From Actinomycetota bacterium (GTDB lineage: Bacteria > Actinomycetota > Acidimicrobiia > Acidimicrobiales > AC-14), in contig JBFMCT010000004.1 of NCBI GenBank assembly GCA_040754375.1, forward strand, positions 62,001-126,000: a stretch of 64,000 nt of DNA. The letters are read 5' to 3'. The position numbers were made by a program, and so were the translations under genes. The notes beneath the pieces are model-generated. The model did not search any database. It saw only the letters and a list, made by a program, of their open reading frames with translations, and was not told where the DNA came from. Below, one piece after another: positions 34,199 to 41,600 of the stretch; positions within the stretch are counted from its first letter, which is position 1, and each line of letters opens with the position of its first letter.

Positions 34199-35253
34199 CC
34201 GACCTGCTGGCCCTGACCGCCGAGCTGGTCGACATCCCCTCGACCAGCCACAACGAGCGGGCCATCACCGACCACCTCGAATCGCTCCTGCGGCCGGTGC
34301 CGTGGCTGGAGACCGTGCGCATCGGGGACAACCTGGTGGCCCGCACGTCGCTGGGGCGGCCCGCTCGGCTGCTGCTGGCCGGGCATACCGACACGGTGCC
34401 GCCCAACGGCAACGAGCGGGCCCGGCTGGTGGGCCAGCAGTGCTGGGGCATCGGCGCCTGTGACATGAAAGGCGGCGTGGCCGTGCTGGCCGAGCTGGCC
34501 CGCACGGTGGAGGCGCCAGCCGTCGACGTCACCTATGTGTTCTACGAGTGCGAGGAGATCGACAGCCGCTACAACGGCGTGGAGCGGCTGTTCCGGGAGG
34601 CTCCCGAGCTGCTGGCGGCCGACGCCGCCGTGCTGGCCGAACCCACCGGGGCCAGGGTCGAGGCCGGGTGCCAGGGCACGCTGCGGGCCCGGCTCACCTA
34701 CACGGGGGTGCGGGCCCACTCGGCCCGGCCGTGGCTGGGCCGCAACGCCATCCACCGTCTGGGGCCCGACCTGGCCACCCTCGCCGGGTACGAGACCCGC
34801 GAGGTCGACATCGACGGCTGCCTGTTCCGCGAGAGCCTCCAGGCGGTGTTCGCCGAAGGCGGGGTGGCCGGCAACGTCGTGCCCGACCGGGCCGTGCTGA
34901 CCGTCAACCACCGGTTCGCACCCGACCGCTCGGTGGCCGAGGCCGCCGAACACGTCCGGGCCACACTGGCCGGCGCGGACACGTTCGAGCTGGTCGACTC
35001 TGCCCCGGCCGCTCTCCCGGCCCTGGCCCACCCCCTGCTCATGGCCGTGTTGGAGGCCACCGGGCAACCGGCCGAGGCCAAGCTGGGCTGGACCGACGTG
35101 GCCCGCTTCGCGGCCCGGGGGGTGCCCGCGACCAACTTCGGCCCCGGCGACCCCAACCTCGCCCACCACGCCGACGAGCACGTCGACCGGGCCGACCTGG
35201 AGACCGTCCACCGGGTGCTACGGGCCGTGATCGAGGCTGGGCGCGCCGGCTAA
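34195..35253 (+). CDS. dapE: Succinyl-diaminopimelate desuccinylase
   Basis: 352 residues. A zinc M20-family amidohydrolase releasing succinate to give LL-diaminopimelate. Metal and catalytic motifs are in place: LLLAGHTDTVPPNG near 60, GIGACDMKGGVAVLAEL near 85, YECEEIDSRYNG near 117 and the dimerisation domain after 165. Conserved sequence (LTAELVDIPSTSHNE) begins immediately after the dapD stop, yet no ATG, GTG or TTG lies there in frame. The first codon is CTG at 34195, forming a CTGA overlap like the GTGA/ATGA/TTGA overlaps elsewhere. The next in-frame GTG would remove about 33 conserved residues. Confidence 0.9.
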   Translation: MTDLLALTAELVDIPSTSHNERAITDHLESLLRPVPWLETVRIGDNLVARTSLGRPARLLLAGHTDTVPPNGNERARLVGQQCWGIGACDMKGGVAVLAELARTVEAPAVDVTYVFYECEEIDSRYNGVERLFREAPELLAADAAVLAEPTGARVEAGCQGTLRARLTYTGVRAHSARPWLGRNAIHRLGPDLATLAGYETREVDIDGCLFRESLQAVFAEGGVAGNVVPDRAVLTVNHRFAPDRSVAEAAEHVRATLAGADTFELVDSAPAALPALAHPLLMAVLEATGQPAEAKLGWTDVARFAARGVPATNFGPGDPNLAHHADEHVDRADLETVHRVLRAVIEAGRAG

Positions 35254-35272
35254 CCACCTCCGATCGGGCACC

Positions 35273-36592
35273 ATGTTGGCGATGTCCCCGTCCGTGAGCC
35301 GGCGCCTGTCCGGCGCGGCCCTGCTGTGCCTAGTCCTGGTCGTCGTGGGCTTGGGCGCGCCCGCCCTGGCCTTGGCCAGCGACGACCCGTTCTTCCCCGA
35401 CCAGTGGAACCTCACCCAGATCGGCGCCCCCGAGGCGTGGGCCAGGTCGACGGGCGAGGGGGTCACGATCGGCATCGTGGACACCGGGATCGACGCTGCT
35501 CACCCCGACCTGGGCCCCAAGATCGACGCCCTGGCCACGTGCTTGGGCGGGCCCTGCCGGGAGGGCTCGGCCCACGACGGCCACGGCCACGGCACGGTGG
35601 TGGCCGGGATCGCAGCGGCCGTCACGGGGAACGCCCGGGGCGTGGCCGCAGTGGCGCCGGACGCCCGCCTGGTCGTGGCCAAGGCGGTTGACGACCAGGG
35701 GCGGGCGTCGGTCGAGGACATCAACAACGCCATCCGCTGGGTGGTCGACCGGGGGGCGCGGGTCGTGAACCTCAGCCTGGGCGACCCCAACTTCCTGATC
35801 GTCTCGTTGCTGGGCACGCCGCTGCGCCCGGGGATCGAGTACGCCTGGTCCCGGGGGGCGGTGCCCGTGCTGGCCTCGGGCAACGAGAACGTCGGCCTTC
35901 TCGACCTGGGTAGTTCCAACTACGGCAACCTCAACGCCGTCGTGGTGGGGGCCACCGGCCGGGACGGCTCGGTGGCTCCTTACTCGAGCCCCATCGGCAG
36001 TGCCAAGTGGGGCCTGGTGGCCCCCGGCGGGGGCGGCGCGGGGGCGGGGGCCGACCTCGTTTCGACCTACCCGGGGGGCTACGCCCGGGCGGCGGGGACC
36101 TCGATGGCCACCCCCCACGTGTCCGGGGCCCTGGCTCTCGTGATGGCCCAGGGCCGCAGCCCGGGCGCGGCTGTAGACCGGCTGCTGGCCACCGCCGACA
36201 GGCGGGTGCCCTGCGGGAACGGTTGCCAGGGCCGCCTCGACGTGGCCGCGGCCGTGTCCGACGTGGCCCCGGTGAGCACCGCGGCCCCCGTGACGGCGCC
36301 ACCGGCCCCGGCCACCACGGCCCCGCCGACGACTGCGGCCGGGCCGACCACGACCGCGGGCCGGCCGACCACCACGACCTCCACGACCGTCGCGCCCCCG
36401 CCGCCGGACGCGCTGGCGGGTAACGCCGGGGGAGGCGAGCAGGCCTTCGGGCGGGTGACCATCGAGTACGCAGGCGACGGGGGCCCGCTACCGGTGCCGC
36501 TCGTGGTGCTGGCAGCGGTGATGGCCGCCGGGGCGGCGGCCGCAGCCGGGACCGTGGGCTGGATGCGCCTCAGAGACGGCGCAGGATTGTGA
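35273..36592 (+). CDS. Subtilisin-like serine protease, secreted and membrane-anchored (mycosin-like)
   Basis: 439 residues. A signal peptide (about 8-36) is followed directly by the S8 catalytic domain with the triad Asp in VDTGIDAAHPDL (near 69), His in DGHGHGTVVAGI (near 105) and Ser in AGTSMATPHVSGALAL (near 276), plus oxyanion Asn in ASGNEN. A long Ala/Pro/Thr linker (about 330-385) and a C-terminal hydrophobic helix with short basic tail (MRLRDGAGL) anchor it, as in mycosins. No type VII secretion genes lie nearby, so it may be a general surface protease. ATG at 35273. Confidence 0.92.
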   Translation: MLAMSPSVSRRLSGAALLCLVLVVVGLGAPALALASDDPFFPDQWNLTQIGAPEAWARSTGEGVTIGIVDTGIDAAHPDLGPKIDALATCLGGPCREGSAHDGHGHGTVVAGIAAAVTGNARGVAAVAPDARLVVAKAVDDQGRASVEDINNAIRWVVDRGARVVNLSLGDPNFLIVSLLGTPLRPGIEYAWSRGAVPVLASGNENVGLLDLGSSNYGNLNAVVVGATGRDGSVAPYSSPIGSAKWGLVAPGGGGAGAGADLVSTYPGGYARAAGTSMATPHVSGALALVMAQGRSPGAAVDRLLATADRRVPCGNGCQGRLDVAAAVSDVAPVSTAAPVTAPPAPATTAPPTTAAGPTTTAGRPTTTTSTTVAPPPPDALAGNAGGGEQAFGRVTIEYAGDGGPLPVPLVVLAAVMAAGAAAAAGTVGWMRLRDGAGL

Positions 36593-37208
36593 CCACTTTG
36601 CCGAACACCCGCACGTCGGCGGGGTCGAGCTCTATCGGCTCGTAGGCCTGGTTGGCCGGGAGAAGCACGACTTTGGCTCCCCGGCGGCTGAACGTCTTGA
36701 CGGTGGCCTCCTCGCCCGGGATGCCGGCCACCACGACGTCGCCCTTGCGGGGCTCGCTGCCGTCGGCCCTCACCACCGCGTAGTCGCCGTCGAGGATGCC
36801 GGCTTCGACCATGGAGTCACCCCTGACCCGGAGCATGAATAGCTGGCCGTCGCCCGTGAAGTCGGCCGGCAGCGGGAACAGCTCTTCGATGTTCTCCTGG
36901 GCGAGCACGTCGGTGCCGGCGGCCACGTCACCCACCAGCGGGACGTGGCGGGCGGGTCGGCGCTCGGCCACCATGCCCGAGGCGGCGTCGAAGCGGACCT
37001 CGATGGCCCGGGGCTTGGTCGGGTCGCGCTTGAGGTAACCCAGCTTCTGGAGGGTGCCCAGGTGGGCGTGGACCGTGGAGGTCGAGGTGAGCCCCACCGC
37101 CTCGCCGATCTCGCGCACCGACGGCGGGTAGCCGCGCGATCGCATCTGCGCCTCGATGAACTCGAGGATCCCCTGTTGGCGGGGCGTCAAGCTGCTGGGC
37201 TCGGTCAC
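36570..37208 (-). CDS. lexA: SOS repressor LexA
   Basis: 212 residues from GTG at 37208 (AGAGGAG upstream). The N-terminal winged helix has LTPRQQGILEFIEAQMRSRGYPPSVREIGEAVGLTSTSTVHAHL (residues 7-50). The autocleavage site is Ala97-Gly98 in GDVAAGTDVL. The catalytic dyad is Ser132 (RGDSMVEAGI) and Lys171 (EEATVKTF). RecA filaments trigger self-cleavage and release SOS genes. A GAAC-N4-GTTC box in its own promoter indicates autoregulation. Its 3' end overlaps the convergent protease gene by about 23 bases. Confidence 0.97.
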   Translation of the reverse strand: MTEPSSLTPRQQGILEFIEAQMRSRGYPPSVREIGEAVGLTSTSTVHAHLGTLQKLGYLKRDPTKPRAIEVRFDAASGMVAERRPARHVPLVGDVAAGTDVLAQENIEELFPLPADFTGDGQLFMLRVRGDSMVEAGILDGDYAVVRADGSEPRKGDVVVAGIPGEEATVKTFSRRGAKVVLLPANQAYEPIELDPADVRVFGKVVTILRRL

Positions 37209-37241
37209 CTGGGCTCCTCTCGGCCTGCCCCCCGGTGGGGC

Positions 37242-37253
37242 GAACGGGTGTTC
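37242..37253. promoter_or_regulatory. SOS box in the lexA leader
   Basis: GAACGGGTGTTC, within CGAACGGGTGTTCGG, lies 34 bases upstream of the lexA start and just downstream of its -10 element. Confidence 0.85.
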
Positions 37254-37261
37254 GGAACAGG

Positions 37262-37290
37262 ACGCTACCAGGTACAACGGCCGAAGGCAA
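37262..37290 (-). promoter_or_regulatory. lexA promoter
   Basis: On the minus strand TTGCCT (37290-37285) and TAGCGT (37267-37262) are separated by 17 bases. A degenerate box AAAC-ATTC-GTTC (37289-37300) abuts the -35 element, and the perfect box at 37242-37253 lies near the transcription start. Confidence 0.65.
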
Positions 37291-37310
37291 ACATTCGTTC
37301 GACTGAGGGG

Positions 37311-37340
37311 TTGACGACGAACGCCTGTTCGTGGTTCACT
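37311..37340 (+). promoter_or_regulatory. Promoter candidate of the LysM gene with SOS box
   Basis: TTGACG (37311-37316) and a weak TTCACT (37335-37340), 18-base spacer. The perfect box GAACGCCTGTTC (37319-37330) occupies the spacer, so LexA should repress this promoter. Confidence 0.7.
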
Positions 37341-37345
37341 TCTCC

Positions 37346-37357
37346 GAACAGGCGTTC
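37346..37357. promoter_or_regulatory. Second SOS box upstream of the LysM gene
   Basis: GAACAGGCGTTC, within CGAACAGGCGTTCG, is another perfect GAAC-N4-GTTC site, 57 bases before the LysM start. Two adjacent boxes suggest tight repression. Confidence 0.82.
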
Positions 37358-37413
37358 GCTAGATCGGCGGACGGCGAGCCCGGCAGCGCCGGAGATGGAA
37401 CAGGAGGTCCCCG

Positions 37414-37839
37414 ATGGTCGCAGTCCTGGCGCCCGCACAGCCACGTGCGCCCCGGCCCTTCGCGCCCACAGCCGCACCCGCCGCGCCGGGCGTGCCTGCC
37501 GCCGGTCGGGCCGTCGGGCCGTCGGGCCACCGTCTCCCCGCCAGCACCTACCGCCGCCGCCGGGTCGTTGCCGCCGTCCTGGCCGTCGGGGCCGTGCTGG
37601 TCCTGTGGGTTGCGCTGGGGTTGCTCGGGGGCGGCCCTCTCTTCGCCCCCGAGCGCCCGGGCGCGACCTCGGCCGGCCTAGGCCCCGGCGAGGTCTACGT
37701 CGTCCAGCCCGGTGACACGTTCTGGTCGATCGCGGTGCGCCTGCGCCCCCAGGCCGATCCCCGGCCCCTAGTCGACCGCATGGTGGCTGCCCATGGCGGC
37801 ACGACACTGCACGTGGGGGAGCGCCTCCGCCTCCCGTAG
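37414..37839 (+). CDS. LysM-domain membrane protein, probable SOS cell-division inhibitor (DivS/ChiZ/YneA-like)
   Basis: 141 residues. A Pro/Ala-rich cytosolic N-terminus, one membrane helix (about 51-72) after RRRR, and a C-terminal LysM domain (about 92-140, VYVVQPGDTFWSIAVRLRP and LHVGERLRLP). ATG at 37414 has AGGAGG eight bases upstream. It is divergent from lexA with two SOS boxes, and nrdR follows. This is the same arrangement as lexA-Rv2719c-nrdR in mycobacteria, where the LysM protein halts division after DNA damage. The division-inhibitor role is inferred from size, topology, regulation and synteny. Confidence 0.82.
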   Translation: MVAVLAPAQPRAPRPFAPTAAPAAPGVPAAGRAVGPSGHRLPASTYRRRRVVAAVLAVGAVLVLWVALGLLGGGPLFAPERPGATSAGLGPGEVYVVQPGDTFWSIAVRLRPQADPRPLVDRMVAAHGGTTLHVGERLRLP

Positions 37840-37882
37840 CCCTGCCCGGTCGCGGCGTAGACGGGTAGCTGCGGGTGGGCGC

Positions 37883-37888
37883 TACCGT
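37883..37888 (+). promoter_or_regulatory. -10 element for nrdR
   Basis: TACCGT lies 6 bases before GTG 37895, consistent with a leaderless nrdR message. Confidence 0.5.
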
Positions 37889-37894
37889 TCTGTC

Positions 37895-38350
37895 GTGCGT
37901 TGCCCCTCCTGCGCTAGCCTCGACGACAAGGTCGTCGACTCCCGGATGGCCGACGAAGGTGCGGCCATCCGCCGCCGGCGCGAGTGCCTCGACTGCGGCC
38001 GGCGGTTCACGACCTTCGAGCGTCTCGAAGAGGTGCCCTTCGTGGTCGTGAAGCGCTCGGGAGAGCGGGAGCCCTTCGCCCGCGGTAAGCTGGTGGCCGG
38101 CATGCGGGCTGCGGCCAAGAACCGTCCCGTGAGCATCGAGCAGCTCGACTCGGTGGCTGCCCAGATCGAGGAGTCCTTTCGGCTGGAGGGCGGCGAGCTC
38201 ACGACGGCCCGCATCGGCCAGCAGGTGCTGGCCCGCCTGCGCGAGCTCGACGAGGTCGCCTACCTGCGCTTCGCCAGCGTCTACAAGGGCTTCGAGGCGG
38301 CCGGCGACTTCCAGCGCGAGGCCGGCCTGCTCACCGAGCCCCCCACCTGA
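37895..38350 (+). CDS. nrdR: Transcriptional repressor NrdR
   Basis: 151 residues. An N-terminal zinc ribbon (CPSC at 3-6; CLDCGRRF near 31) precedes an ATP-cone (VPFVVVKRSGEREPFARGKLVAGM, about 46-136) that senses ATP/dATP. NrdR represses ribonucleotide reductase genes; nrdJ, the next gene, is the obvious target. GTG at 37895 encodes the canonical start MRCPSC and has a -10 box six bases before it. No clear match to the classical NrdR box was seen upstream of nrdJ. Confidence 0.96.
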   Translation: MRCPSCASLDDKVVDSRMADEGAAIRRRRECLDCGRRFTTFERLEEVPFVVVKRSGEREPFARGKLVAGMRAAAKNRPVSIEQLDSVAAQIEESFRLEGGELTTARIGQQVLARLRELDEVAYLRFASVYKGFEAAGDFQREAGLLTEPPT

Positions 38351-38668
38351 CGGCCGCGGGTAACCAACGCGATTTCCCCAGGCTGGCGGCCTAGCGATCC
38401 CCAGGAACGGGCCCCTACGGTGGCCCTCGCCGTGCCCGCCCCGCCTGCAAACCTTCGCGAACGGGGTCTGACCAGCAGTGTTGCAACTGCGGGAACGTTG
38501 ACTCCGGACCATTGACACGGCTGAAATTACGCAGTTGTATTGTAAGCTCATCTCGTAGGTCGTTCGGCCTCCGACCACAACATCTTGTGCCTTGGCGCCC
38601 TGTCCCCGGGGGTGGCGGCCAGGATGGCCGGTGTGGAGGCAACCCCAGACGTCGCAGGAGGCGCAGCC
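38351..38668 (+). promoter_or_regulatory. nrdJ upstream region
   Basis: 318 bases without a gene. TTGACA (38512-38517) followed after 17 bases by TTGTAT (38535-38540) is the best promoter. CAACTGCG (38484-38491) and CGCAGTTG (38530-38537) are an 8-base inverted repeat flanking the -35 element, a possible operator for NrdR or another regulator. A ribosome site AGGAGG (38656-38661) sits 7 bases before the chosen start. No cobalamin riboswitch core was recognised. Confidence 0.55.
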
Positions 38669-41600
38669 ATGGCCATGGCCCCGGAAAAGGCAGGGATCGG
38701 ACTCCGCCGGCACTTCACGGTCGAAGGTGTCGACCCCTACGAGCGGGGTGCCGGTTACCGCCTCGACTGGGAGCGGCGCGACGCCCGCATCACCAACTAC
38801 CGCGACGGCTCGGTGGCCTTCGAGCAGCGTGATGTCGAGTTCCCCGTGCCCTGGTCGCAGAACGCCACCAACATCGTGGCCCAGAAGTACTTCCGGGGGT
38901 CGCTGGGCTCGCCCGAGCGGGAGCGCTCGCTGCGCCAGGTGGTCGACCGGGTGGTCGAGACCATCGCCGCCTGGGGCGAGAAGGGCGGCTACTTCGTCGA
39001 CGGGGCCGAGGCCGACGCCTTCCGAGCCGAGCTGAAGCACCTGGTCGTCACCCAGAAGGCGGCCTTCAACTCGCCCGTGTGGTTCAACATCGGGGTGGCC
39101 GGGGAGCCCCAGCAGGCGTCGGCCTGCCAGCCGTGGCACGCCCTGGTCAGCACGCCCGAGGGCCTGGTCCCCATCGGGGCACTGGTCGAGCAGGGCGCGG
39201 TGGGGGCCAAGGTGTGCGACGCCCACGGCCTCACCAGCGTCGTGGCCGTCAAGGCCAACGGCCGCAAGACCGTCCTGCGCCTGCACACGTCGGCCGGCTA
39301 CGTGCTCGACGTCACCGGCGACCACCTCGTGTGGCGGGCCCGGCCGGGCGAGGCCGGGAGCTCCGGGGGCGAGTTCGTCCCCGCCCGCCAGATCACCCGG
39401 GGCGACCTGCTGGAGTGGCACCAGGCCGAGTCGTGGGGCAACGGCCAGATCACCCGGGAGGCGGTGGCCGAGGCCGGCTTGGCCGGCTGGGTCCAGGCCG
39501 GTGGCTTCGTGGTCGACGTCGGGGGCAAGGGCGTGGCCGGTGGCCAGGTGGCCGTCTCAGGCGAGGCTGAGGAGACGTGGCTCCGGCAGTCCCTGGCTGC
39601 CGCCCTTCCCGGCGTACGTGCCGAGAGGGCGGCCCACGGTGGCCGGCTCCCGGGCGTGCCCGGCGCTCGCCTGCGCCTCGAGGGCACCGGGCTGGCGCCG
39701 TTCGTGCAGCGCTGGGGCCTGGCCCGCCAGGGTGTCGAGGCCACCGTTCCCGACGAGCTGTTCAACGCCCCGCTGCCGGTGGCCGCCGGCTACCTGCGCA
39801 GCCTGTTCCAGGCCGAGGGCTGGGTGTCCGACACCGGGTCGGTCATCGGCCTGGCCATGGTGTCCGAGGCCCTCGTGCGGGGGGCCCAGTCCCTCCTGCT
39901 GCGCTTCGGCATCTTCTCCCGGGTGCGCCGGGTGGCCGAGCAGAGGGCCGGCGGCAACCTCTTCTGGGTGCTCAACGTGTCGGTGGGCTCCGACGGGCGC
40001 CGCTTCGCCGACGAGATCGGCTTCATCGGCCCCGACCGCACCCGCGAGCTGGAGGCCGCCCTGGCCAAGGCCGCTCCCGGCGGCGGGCGCAACACGGCCG
40101 TGCGTACGGTCGAGGTCGAGTCGGTGGAGGTGCTGGGCGAGACCGAGGTCTACGACATCCAGACCGAGAGCGGCGAGTACCTGAGCGGCAACCTCCGGGT
40201 GCACAACTGCTTCATCCTGGCCGTCGACGACACCATGCGGTCGATCCTCAACTGGTACGTCGAGGAGGGCACGATCTTCAAGGGGGGCTCGGGGGCCGGC
40301 ATCAACCTGTCCAACATCCGGTCGTCGAAGGAGACCCTCAAGGGAGGAGGCCTGGCCTCCGGCCCCGTGAGCTTCATGCGAGGCGCCGACGCCTCTGCGG
40401 GCACGATCAAGTGCCTGGGTGCGGGCACTCCCGTGGTCACCGACCGGGGCGTCATCGCCATCGAAGACACGGTGGCCGGCGACCAGGTCCTCACGCGGTT
40501 CGGCTTCCGCCCCGTCGACGCCGTCCACGCCAACGGCACCCGCCCCCTCGTGCGGGTGCAGACGGCGCTGGGCGACGAGGTCCTCTGCACGCCCGAGCAC
40601 CGCTTCTGGGTGCGGGGCCGCGATGGGGAGGGTTGGAGAGAGGCCCGCTTCCTGCGCCCTGACGACCACGTCCTGGTCGACGTGGGCGGGGCCGAGCGGG
40701 GCCGGCTGCAGCCCCTGGCCCGCCCCGGGGCGGCGACGGGCGCCGGGGCCGAGGGAGACGGGGGTGGGGCCGGTGTCGAGCTGCCCACCCACCTCGACGA
40801 GGCGTTCGCCATGTGGCTGGGCTGGGCCCACGGTGAGGGCCCGGCCCCATCCCGGTCGGGGGCCAAGTTCGTGGCTGTGCAGATCGGCGGCGACGACCCC
40901 GAGGTCGTGGCTCGCTACACGGACCTGACCCGGGCCGTGTTCGGCCCGGGCGTGCACATCCACGCCGAGCGCCACCCCGACCCGGGCGACGGTCCGGGCG
41001 ACCACTCGGTGTGCGTGCGCTTCGCCTCTGCGGCGGTCAACGCCTTCCTGGAGGCCAACGGCCTCCGCCGGGAGGCCAACGGTGAGCCCAGGGTGCCGGC
41101 CGTCGTCCAGGCCTCGCCGGCCACGGCCCGGGCCGCCTTCCTGTCCGGCCTCTTCGAGGCCGACGGCCACGTCGGCAACGGCTACGCCTGGATGTCGGCG
41201 CCGACCCTGACCATGGCCCAGGACGTGCACCGCCTGCTGCTGTCGCTCGGCATCCCGTCGACGATCGGGGCCCTCGACGACCGCGGCGCCCACGGCCGGC
41301 GGCTGCCGTACACGGTCAGGGTGGTGGGCCGTGAGGGGATGCGCCGGTTCGCCAAGCAGGTCGGCTTCGTGTCCCACCGCAAGCACCAGCGCCTCGAAGC
41401 GGCCGTCGCCGGTGGGGACGCCAGCCCCTACGAGACCCAGTGGTCCCTGCCTCACACCCGGGCCGAGATCGACCGGTTGTGGGCGGGAACGGGCAACGCC
41501 GCCCTGCGCCGGGCTCTGGCCCCTTACCGCCGCGCCGGCAATCCCCGGCGGATCAGCCTCCTGCGGGCGCGCGCCCTGCTCGACCGGTTCCCCGACGAGC

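Noticed and set aside
35273-36592. Part of a type VII secretion locus (mycosin)
   Set aside because: The protease has mycosin-like anchoring, but no EccB/C/D/E or WXG100 genes lie in the window.
38351-38668. Cobalamin riboswitch before nrdJ
   Set aside because: The conserved B12-box sequence could not be found. NrdJ uses B12 as cofactor but need not be regulated by it.
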